Source: Chloroflexota bacterium
GTDB lineage: Bacteria; Chloroflexota; Anaerolineae; Anaerolineales; Villigracilaceae
Assembly: GCA_021824575.1 (NCBI GenBank)
Contig: JAKAKJ010000050.1
Location: 1 to 64,000, forward strand
Length of the DNA stretch: 64,000 bases
Direction of reading: 5' to 3'
Shown: positions 57,724 through 64,000 of the stretch, piece by piece
Layout of the letters: each line of letters begins with the position of its first letter
How positions within the stretch are numbered: the first letter of the stretch is position 1
Program-made: the position numbers and the translations under genes
The notes under the pieces: model-generated
What the model saw: the letters and a program-made list of their open reading frames with translations, nothing else
Told to the model about the DNA's origin: nothing
Database searches by the model: none

Positions 57724-58301
57724 TGTACCGTCGGCGCTGGCTTCCACTGGCAGGCATGGTTTTGTTTTTAGCCGTTCTGGCTTTTTTCCTGCGCGATGTG
57801 ATCTACCAGACGATCGTCGTGCCGCTGGCTTATTTGTGGTGGGTATTCCAATTTTATTACTCCCTCGTCCCGCAATTGGTCTTATGGATTTTGTTGTTGG
57901 TCGGAGTGCTTGTGATCGCTTTGTCGAATTTCGTTCCGGTGATGCGTCCGGGCCGGCGCAATGAGTCCAACCGCAGACTCGCGCATGGGCAGGTCGAAAC
58001 GCTGGCGCGGCTGCTGAGCCGCGTCGGCAAGGGAAATTATTACAAGTGGCAGGTCGCCAATCGTTTGGGCGCGATTGCCAGCAGGTTGAGCGAAATGTCT
58101 GACGGGCCGCGCCGCCTCGGGGTCCGGGATGAAGCGGTGGAAAAATATCTCGATGCCGGTGTCACAACCTCCTTCGTGGATTACCCGCACCCGTCGAATC
58201 CATTCCAGCGTTCCGCGCCGACGATTTTGGATTTGGATCCAAGTGAAGCGGTGGATTATCTCGAATCGCAATGGGAGAAGAATCGTGGCAGCCATTCATG
58301 A
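57723..58301 (+). CDS. Membrane protein of the MoxR cluster
   Basis: 192 residues with two N-terminal membrane helices (about 8-26, 44-72) and a soluble C-terminal part (LARLLSRVGKGNYYKWQVAN, RDEAVEKYLDAGVTTSFVDY). Overlaps the DUF4129 stop by one base and the moxR start by 17. No family recognised; context suggests that it helps the AAA/VWA-like module. Confidence 0.7.
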   Translation: MYRRRWLPLAGMVLFLAVLAFFLRDVIYQTIVVPLAYLWWVFQFYYSLVPQLVLWILLLVGVLVIALSNFVPVMRPGRRNESNRRLAHGQVETLARLLSRVGKGNYYKWQVANRLGAIASRLSEMSDGPRRLGVRDEAVEKYLDAGVTTSFVDYPHPSNPFQRSAPTILDLDPSEAVDYLESQWEKNRGSHS

Positions 58302-59283
58302 AGTTTCCGTGTTGAGCAAAAAGGTGATCAATGAAGTCGAGCGCGCCGTGGTCGGCAAGCGCGGCCTGCTGGAAATGGTGATGGCCGCTGCATTGGCCGG
58401 TGGACATGTGTTATTCGAGGATTTTCCCGGACTTGGCAAGACGCTGATCGCACGCAGTTTTGCCACGGCTCTCGGCCTGGACTTCAAGCGGATTCAGTTT
58501 ACTCCTGATCTTTTGCCCGGCGACATCACCGGCGGTTATATCTTCAATCGCAGTAAAAATAAATTCGAGATGCGTAAAGGACCTGTGTTCGCGAATATCC
58601 TGCTGGCCGACGAAATCAACCGCGCTTCGCCCAAGACGCAATCCGCTTTGCTCGAAGCGATGCAGGAGAAACAAGTGACGCTCGAAGGCGAGACACTGAT
58701 TCTGCCAGATCCGTTCATCGTACTGGCGACTCAAAACCCGATTGAATACGAAGGAACGTTCCCGCTGCCCGAAGCGCAGCTCGACCGTTTCATGGTGAAG
58801 TTGAGTGTAGGTTATCCAAACGCAGATGAAGAAACGGAAATTCTGCGCCGGCGCCGCGAACGAATGCGGGATGAAGTTTTGCTCCAACAGATTTTGAAGC
58901 CGAAGCAACTGCCAGCCCTGCGTGAAATTGTCGAAACGGTGCATGTGGATGCGGATATCGAAAGTTATATCGCGGCGGTGGTCCACGCCACTCGGCAAGA
59001 CCGACGCGTTTCGGTCGGGGCCTCGCCGCGCGGCTCGCTGGCTTTTCTCAAAATGGCGCGCGCCAACGCCGCGCTCGATGGCCGCGATTATGTCATTCCC
59101 GACGATGTCAAACGTTTTGCCGCGCCGGTCCTGAGTCATCGTTTGATCCTTCAACCTGAATATTGGATGTCGCAAACGGTGGCAGGCGATGTCATCCGCG
59201 ATGTGATGGAAAAAACTCCAGTGCCGGTGATCTCGCCCTCACCCCAACACCGCTCCCAAAATTGGGAGAGGGGCAAGGGGTGA
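58285..59283 (+). CDS. MoxR-type AAA+ ATPase
   Basis: 332 residues starting at GTG 58285 (gggagaag ribosome site). AAA+ domain: HVLFEDFPGLGKT (Walker A), NILLADEINRASPKTQSALL (Walker B and MoxR motif), VLATQNPIEYEGTFPLPEAQ sensor, then the lid. MoxR ATPases act as chaperones with DUF58/VWA partners encoded next to them. The last 16 or so residues (SPSPQHRSQNWERGKG) are encoded by a palindromic repeat (59236-59286) and are probably an addition. Confidence 0.93.
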   Translation: MAAIHEVSVLSKKVINEVERAVVGKRGLLEMVMAAALAGGHVLFEDFPGLGKTLIARSFATALGLDFKRIQFTPDLLPGDITGGYIFNRSKNKFEMRKGPVFANILLADEINRASPKTQSALLEAMQEKQVTLEGETLILPDPFIVLATQNPIEYEGTFPLPEAQLDRFMVKLSVGYPNADEETEILRRRRERMRDEVLLQQILKPKQLPALREIVETVHVDADIESYIAAVVHATRQDRRVSVGASPRGSLAFLKMARANAALDGRDYVIPDDVKRFAAPVLSHRLILQPEYWMSQTVAGDVIRDVMEKTPVPVISPSPQHRSQNWERGKG

Positions 59284-59286
59284 GGG
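59236..59286. repeat. Palindromic repeat overlapping the end of moxR
   Basis: ccctcacccc (59236-59245) pairs with ggggtgaggg (59277-59286), with inner tccca/tggga: a common environmental repeat type. It contributes the moxR C-terminus and its stop codon, and its right end supplies a G-rich ribosome site for DUF58 (ATG 59293). Confidence 0.65.
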
Positions 59287-59292
59287 GATAAA

Positions 59293-60585
59293 ATGTCCCG
59301 CACCTGGTTCCTCGGCTCTTTGATTCTGTTCCTGCTCCTTGCGGGGCTTGTGGCTTTGCGCGGCACATTGGTTGCGCTGGCGATTCCGCTTTTGCTTTAT
59401 TTGCTTTATGGACTTTGGTTTGGCCCGAATGATGTCAGGCTCGAGGTACAGCGCGATCTGAGCGCGGAGCGCGTCGCGCCGCAAACGCCGGTAAAAGTGC
59501 GCGTGACCATCACGAACCGCGGCGACGATCTGGAGGAACTCGCGCTCGAAGATGTCATTGATCCCGTTTTGACTGTGCAGGATGGGAGCAATCATCATTT
59601 GATTTCCTTGTCCAAAAATAAAGGTTTTGTTTTTGAATACACCATGAGCGGACCGCGCGGCGGCTTTCCGTTGGAAACCGTCCATGTGGAGGCAGGCGAT
59701 CATCTTGGTGTGTTGCGGACGATTCAAGATGTTCGCACCTTCGGACAATTATTTGTCTTCCCAACCGTTGCCCGGCTCAAACAAGTTCCCATCCGGCCGC
59801 GGCGCACGCGCGTCTATGCCGGGACGATACCCGCGCGCGTCGGCGGCACGGGCATTGAGTTCTTCGGCGTGCGCGAATATCAGGATGGCGATTCGCCGCG
59901 TCATATCAACTGGCGGGTCAGCGCGCGGTCTGCCGAAAATTTGTATGCCAACGAATTCCAGCAGGAACGTGTCGCGGATGTGGGCATCGTGCTGGACGGC
60001 CGCGAACGATCCAACTTGTTCATTGGCAGGCATTCATTGTTCGAACATTCTGTTCTGGCTGCGGCTTCATTGGCCGACACCTTTCTTGCCCGGGGCGACC
60101 GCGTCGGACTGCTGGTTTACAGCCGTTATCTGCAATGGACGTGGCCGGGATATGGCAAATTGCAGCGGGAGAGAATCCTGCACGCGCTGTCTCGCGCCAT
60201 GCCGGGTGTGAGCCAAATCTTCGACGGTCTGCAATACTTGCCGACGCGTATGTTCCCGCCCGAATCGCAAATCGTTTTGGTCAGCCCATTGGTCGAAGAC
60301 GATTATTCAACGCTGATCCAATTGCGGGCGCGCGGCTATCAGGTTTTGGTGGTGAGTCCCGACCCGGTGACATTCGAGGAAGATCATTTGCCGCGCCGGA
60401 CTGCGGAGTACTCGAACAGCGAAATCCGGTTGGCGGCGAGAGTCATCCGCATGGAACGCAGTCTGATGCTCAAACGTATCCAACGCGCAGGAATTCAGGT
60501 GATGGACTGGAACGTTGCCCAACCTTTTGATCAGGCGGCGCGGCGCGCCTTTGCGCGGCAAATCCAGGCGGGGAGCAGGCTGTGA
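59293..60585 (+). CDS. DUF58 protein
   Basis: 430 residues: two N-terminal membrane helices, an Ig-like beta part (VKVRVTITNRGDDLEELALE), then the DUF58 signature EFFGVREYQDGDSPRHINWR and a VWA-like C-terminal half (VGIVLDGRERSNLF, LFEHSVLAAASLADTFLARG, GLLVYSRY). DUF58 proteins work with MoxR in cell-envelope or stress functions. In the operon after moxR; overlaps the next gene by 4 bases. Confidence 0.92.
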   Translation: MSRTWFLGSLILFLLLAGLVALRGTLVALAIPLLLYLLYGLWFGPNDVRLEVQRDLSAERVAPQTPVKVRVTITNRGDDLEELALEDVIDPVLTVQDGSNHHLISLSKNKGFVFEYTMSGPRGGFPLETVHVEAGDHLGVLRTIQDVRTFGQLFVFPTVARLKQVPIRPRRTRVYAGTIPARVGGTGIEFFGVREYQDGDSPRHINWRVSARSAENLYANEFQQERVADVGIVLDGRERSNLFIGRHSLFEHSVLAAASLADTFLARGDRVGLLVYSRYLQWTWPGYGKLQRERILHALSRAMPGVSQIFDGLQYLPTRMFPPESQIVLVSPLVEDDYSTLIQLRARGYQVLVVSPDPVTFEEDHLPRRTAEYSNSEIRLAARVIRMERSLMLKRIQRAGIQVMDWNVAQPFDQAARRAFARQIQAGSRL

Positions 60586-61079
60586 CTCTTTTCGCGCTGA
60601 TCTTCAGCATTGCGCTTGGCATCGGTTCGTTGGCTTGGGGCTACGATCAGGTCGGGCTGCTGCAGTTCACCCGCTGGATCATTCTCTTCGGCGCGGTCTG
60701 GCTTTTCGCTGTATGGCAGCGCTGGCGCTGGTTTGCTTATATGGGTCTGGTTTTCAATTTTCTCGCCGCGGCTTTTGGACTGTGGTTCTTGAACTTCACT
60801 CCAGGCTGGATGTTCGCGGGCGCAATCGGCGGACTCATGGCGTGGGATTTGACTTTCTTTCGCCATCGCCTGCGCTTCGCAGCCTCGGACGAGGAGCGGC
60901 GCGCCGTCGAGACGCGTCATCTTGTCCGGATTTCTTTACTTGCCATCCTTGGCTTTGGATTTGCCAGCGTAGCGATGATCTTGAAACTGCAATTCAATTT
61001 CGAGTGGGCTTTGTTATCAGCAATTGTTGCCGCTTTGGGAATCACACAAATCGTTTCCTGGTTCCGCAGACGAAGCTGA
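60582..61079 (+). CDS. Four-helix membrane protein of the MoxR cluster
   Basis: 165 residues starting at GTG (GTGA overlap with DUF58). Four to five membrane helices, e.g. LFALIFSIALGIGSLAWGYD and WIILFGAVWLFAVWQRW, with a charged loop (RFAASDEERRAVETRHLVR). No family recognised; last gene of the MoxR operon. Confidence 0.7.
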   Translation: MTLFALIFSIALGIGSLAWGYDQVGLLQFTRWIILFGAVWLFAVWQRWRWFAYMGLVFNFLAAAFGLWFLNFTPGWMFAGAIGGLMAWDLTFFRHRLRFAASDEERRAVETRHLVRISLLAILGFGFASVAMILKLQFNFEWALLSAIVAALGITQIVSWFRRRS

Positions 61080-61093
61080 CTGCTGATTACTGG

Positions 61094-61654
61094 CTACTGA
61101 TTACTGCTCACCAAAAACTGTCCCACCCATTCCTCAGTTTCTTTCGGCGATTTCAATTGAATAATTTTCAAGTGGGCATATTCCGGCTGGCTGAAGAGCA
61201 TCGAATATTCGCGCTTACGCCGCCAGTAGGTTTTGAACAGCCAGTGATAGAGTGAATCGTCGGACCAGAGTTTGAAATGAATCAACAGATTTTCACGATT
61301 GGTTCCCCACAATAATTCCCTTGTCCACCAGCGTGTGAAAGTGCGGCGCGTCAATTGCCGGAAGATCGTCCACAACGAATAATCGAGCCAGATGATCCCT
61401 TCAGCACGCGGCCAGATGATGTCGCGGACTATCTGATAATTTCCGGCAACGATCCAGCGTTCCGCACACGCAGCCGTTTCGACTCTTGCACGAAAAACAT
61501 CATTGGGCGCTTCAGTCCAATTTGGCCCCCAATGCAGCGCGTCGAGTTCGATGAAATCCAGTGCGAATTCGTCCGCCAGTTTTTTCGCCAGCGTGGATTT
61601 GCCTGAACTGGTTGTGCCAACAACAACGATGCGTTTGAATGGAAAGGATTGCAT
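61094..61654 (-). CDS. P-loop kinase-like protein (adenylate-kinase/FlaR type)
   Basis: 186 residues. Walker A VVVGTTSSGKSTLAKKLA at 10-27, then FIELDALHWGPNW, GNYQIVRDIIWPRAEGIIWL, and an Arg-rich lid (TRRTFTRWWTRELLWG). This is the small AAA/topology-modulation (FlaR-like) kinase group; substrate unknown. On the minus strand TATAAT (61669-61664) ends 9 bases before the ATG. Convergent with the MoxR operon. Confidence 0.78.
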   Translation of the reverse strand: MQSFPFKRIVVVGTTSSGKSTLAKKLADEFALDFIELDALHWGPNWTEAPNDVFRARVETAACAERWIVAGNYQIVRDIIWPRAEGIIWLDYSLWTIFRQLTRRTFTRWWTRELLWGTNRENLLIHFKLWSDDSLYHWLFKTYWRRKREYSMLFSQPEYAHLKIIQLKSPKETEEWVGQFLVSSNQ

Positions 61655-61679
61655 GGGGTGGGGATTATAATTCGTGATG

Positions 61680-61733
61680 CGTAAATCGTAATTCGTAAAT
61701 CGTAATTCGTAAATCGTAATTCGTAAATCGAAG
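61680..61733. repeat. Tandem 14-bp repeat, almost four copies
   Basis: Unit cgtaaatcgtaatt repeated from 61680 (three full copies and part of a fourth). Lies between the divergent kinase and aminotransferase genes. Variable-number repeats of this type can differ between strains. Confidence 0.75.
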
Positions 61734-61756
61734 ATTGTAAATTCGTTGAGGCCAAA

Positions 61757-63106
61757 ATGTTCGATCTCCCCGATGATGAAATCCTTCCGCTTTCAAAGGA
61801 ACATGTTTTTTGGACCTGGTCGGCGCAGGCGAAAGTCAACCCGATTCCCGTGAAGCGCGCCAAAGGCGTTTATTTCTGGGACGTGGATGACAAGCGTTAT
61901 CTCGATTTCAATTCGATGACGATGTGCGTCAACATCGGTCACGGCGACGAACGCGTGATCGAAGCGATGGTCGAACAGGCGCGCGCGCTTCCGTACACCG
62001 CGCCGAGCATGACCAACCGAGTCCGTGCGCTGGCGAGCAAAATGGTTGCGGAAGTTTCGCCGGGCGGCAAATTGACGAAGGTTTTGTTCACGCTTGGCGG
62101 CGCGGACGCAAATGAGAACGCCATCAAATTAGCACGTGGTTACACGGGGCGATACAAAATCTTGTCGCGCTATCGTTCGTATCACGGCGCGACAGCGGGT
62201 GCGATGGCCGCAACCGGCGATCCGCGGCGCGTGGCCTGGGAACCGATGCTGATGCCAGGCGTTGTCCATTTTCTCGATCCGTATCGTTACCGGTCAACGT
62301 TCCATCGGACAAATCCAGATATTTCCGAAGAAGAGTTTACGCGTGATTATCTGAATCACCTTGAAGAAATCATCCAATACGAAGGGCCGGAGACAATCGC
62401 GGGCATCTTGATGGAATCGGTCACCGGCACGAACGGAATCATCATTCCGCCGGAAGGGTACATGCAGGGCGTGCGCGCAATTTGTGATAAATACGGGATC
62501 GTGATGATCTCCGACGAAGTAATGAGCGGATTTGGCCGCACGGGAAAATGGTTTGCGGTGGACAATTGGAATGTCGTTCCTGATATTATGACGATGGCAA
62601 AGGGGCTGACGTCCGCATACGCGCCGCTGGGCGCGGTGGCGATGAAGCCTGAGATCGCGGCGCACTTTGATGATATCGCTTACAAATCGGGATTGACGTA
62701 CACGTCGCATCCCATTTCGCTGGCTGCGGCAATTGCAAATATCAGCGTCATGAGGGAAGATAAAATTGTCGAGCACGCGGCCGCCATGGGTCCGGTGTTG
62801 AAGCGGATGTTGACCGACTTGGGCGAGTCACATCCGTCCGTTGGCGATATCCGCTCGATTGGACTGTTTGGAATCATCGAATTGGTCAAAGACCGAAAAG
62901 CGAAAGAGCCGATGGCTCCATGGAATGGGACGAGTCCAGAAATGACCGCGTTCAAGAAATATTGTTTCGATCACGGTCTCTATCTTGACATTCACTGGCA
63001 CACCGCGCTGATCATCCCGCCGTTGATTATTACGGAAGAGCAATTGAAGGAAGGCTTTGATGTGCTGGGTGAAGCGTTGAAGATCACGGACAAAGCGGTG
63101 AAATAG
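61757..63106 (+). CDS. Class III pyridoxal-phosphate aminotransferase
   Basis: 449 residues. PLP-type fold I: FTLGGADANENAIKLARGYT, YRSYHGATAGAMAATGDPRR, MISDEVMSGFGRTGKWFAVD with the PLP-binding Asp, and the Schiff-base Lys in MTMAKGLTSAYAPLGAVAM. Similar to taurine- or beta-alanine-type omega-aminotransferases; substrate not decided. No obvious ribosome site. Single gene. Confidence 0.88.
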   Translation: MFDLPDDEILPLSKEHVFWTWSAQAKVNPIPVKRAKGVYFWDVDDKRYLDFNSMTMCVNIGHGDERVIEAMVEQARALPYTAPSMTNRVRALASKMVAEVSPGGKLTKVLFTLGGADANENAIKLARGYTGRYKILSRYRSYHGATAGAMAATGDPRRVAWEPMLMPGVVHFLDPYRYRSTFHRTNPDISEEEFTRDYLNHLEEIIQYEGPETIAGILMESVTGTNGIIIPPEGYMQGVRAICDKYGIVMISDEVMSGFGRTGKWFAVDNWNVVPDIMTMAKGLTSAYAPLGAVAMKPEIAAHFDDIAYKSGLTYTSHPISLAAAIANISVMREDKIVEHAAAMGPVLKRMLTDLGESHPSVGDIRSIGLFGIIELVKDRKAKEPMAPWNGTSPEMTAFKKYCFDHGLYLDIHWHTALIIPPLIITEEQLKEGFDVLGEALKITDKAVK

Positions 63107-63204
63107 GGAAGCTGCAACTTTTTGATACCACGCACATCTAATAAAATGTGAGGCGGTAATAAGCTTTGGACTCACGTCGTCTCACTAAGGGATAAATTTA
63201 CGAA

Positions 63205-64000
63205 TGGATAAGGCTTTCAATTTCAACATGAATTCAAATGGCAGTGCAAAGCATGTGAAGGTTTTGGTATTAGGTTCAGGACCCGCAGGACTTTCCGCGG
63301 CGTTGTATGCGGCGCGCGCGGAGCTCGCGCCGGTCGTGCTGACCGGCACTCAATTGGGTGGGCAGGCCGCGCTGACGTTTGCCATCGAGAATTACCCGGG
63401 TTTCCCGGAAGGCGTGGGCGGCGCGCAATTGGGCGAATTATTCCAAAAGCAGGCGGAGCATTTCGGCGCGAAAGTGGAGTTCGATACAGCCAGCGAGGTG
63501 GATTTGTCACAGCGGCCGTTCAAGGTCAAGACGGATAGCGGCGAATACACCGCAGACTCGATCATCGTCTCGACTGGTGCGGACCCGAATAAATTGAAAG
63601 TGCCCGGCGAAGAAGCGTTGACCGGACGCGGTGTTTCGTATTGTGCGACGTGTGATGGCTGGTTCTTCAAGGACAAGAAAGTTGTCATCGTTGGCGGCGG
63701 CGATAGCGCGCTGGAGGAAGGTTTGTTCATCACGCGCTACGCGTCATCTGTGACTATCATCCATCGCCGCGAGGAATTCCGTGCCGGGCCGCTGTTGCAG
63801 AAGCGCGTCAGTGAACATCCAAAAGTGAATGTCATTTGGAATTCGGTCGTGACTGAAGTCCTTGGACAGGAGAAAGTCGAAGCTGTGCGCTTGAAGAATG
63901 TCAAAACCGGTGAGGAGACGATCTTCGAAACCGATGGCGTGTTCATTTTTATCGGCCATACGCCGAACACGCAAATGTTCAAAGGCCAATTGGAGATGGA
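63205..64000 (+). CDS. Thioredoxin-reductase-like flavoprotein, 3' end missing
   Basis: The first 265 residues are in the window and the gene runs off the right edge. FAD-binding GSGPAGLSAALYAARAE (24-40), GGQAALTFAIENYPGFPEG, redox-active CATC (147-150) in YCATCDGWFF, and NADP-binding GGGDSALEEG (164-173). This is the bacterial TrxB fold; the electron partner could be thioredoxin or, given the selenoprotein, a peroxiredoxin system. The N-terminal 18 residues before VLVLGSG are longer than usual. Confidence 0.9.

Noticed and set aside
61680-61733. Tandem array as CRISPR
   Set aside because: Units are 14 bases without spacers.

Overview
The window looks like a chromosomal segment of an uncultured Chloroflexota bacterium, most likely class Anaerolineae. 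The clues are lipoproteins with Thr/Pro-rich (TPTxT-type) linkers, an adenosylcobalamin-dependent ribonucleotide reductase with its own nrdR, several start codons lying 6-10 bases after a TATAAT-like box (leaderless or nearly so), and many families of short dispersed palindromic repeats. This placement is inferred from gene content, not from a marker phylogeny. Most genes are ordinary housekeeping or small conserved genes. The accessory stretches are 8.3-9.9 kb (restriction-modification) and about 25.6-34.1 kb (secreted and membrane proteins, a membrane-spanning STAND ATPase, repeat debris).

Layout. 0-1.4 kb: tail of an ABC permease and a membrane-fusion lipoprotein. 1.4-5.9 kb: purine branch genes purA, purB and divergent guaB, with MITE-like repeats on both sides of purB. 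5.9-6.2 kb: three tandem GEMM (cyclic-dinucleotide) riboswitch aptamers and a hairpin, upstream of ruvB, a DUF2905 gene and an isoprenylcysteine-methyltransferase-like gene. 8.3-9.9 kb: PmeII-type restriction enzyme and methyltransferase. 9.9-14.3 kb: queA, a patatin, then an operon of family-5 uracil-DNA glycosylase, a peroxiredoxin whose peroxidatic cysteine codon is TGA (probable selenoprotein), and a peptidase-S51-like protein with a CysRS-type tail. 14.4-25.5 kb: pyrimidine phosphorylase, a TPR protein with many Asp-Trp-Leu motifs, ndk, hydrolases, nrdR and nrdJ, a DUF4404 gene, a secreted C39-like protease. 25.6-34.1 kb: accessory surface and signalling region. 34.3-41.2 kb: small genes, cyclophilin, NBR1-Ig lipoprotein-like protein, response regulator-thpR-rsfS operon, sigma/anti-sigma pair, tRNA-Val, LysM/M23 protein. 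41.3-45.1 kb: SRAP protein, selB, a coiled-coil protein. 45.2-48.7 kb: three complex-I/Mrp-like membrane proteins. 48.8-56.7 kb: DUF3048 lipoprotein, aspartase/fumarase family enzyme, zinc-ribbon proteins, menC-type enolase, CapA lipoprotein, FabL-type reductase, DUF309. 56.9-61.1 kb: DUF4129-MoxR-DUF58 cluster. 61.1-64.0 kb: P-loop kinase-like protein, class III aminotransferase, truncated thioredoxin-reductase-like gene.

How the parts connect. The selenocysteine elongation factor SelB at 42-44 kb gives independent support for reading the in-frame TGA in the peroxiredoxin at 12.9 kb as selenocysteine; a SECIS-like hairpin follows the TGA. The riboswitch array is the strongest RNA signal: all three copies keep the GEMM core, and the middle copy has A where the other two have the specificity-determining G, a change associated with recognition of cGAMP instead of (or as well as) c-di-GMP. 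The STAND protein pairs a cytoplasmic NB-ARC-like ATPase with a single membrane span and extracellular lectin-like and PAN-like domains, and shares a short GQVAVG-type motif with the small protein encoded next to it: a candidate receptor/effector pair. Dispersed word-like repeats are found not only between genes but inside queA, the glycosylase, capA and the end of moxR, adding in-frame peptide inserts.
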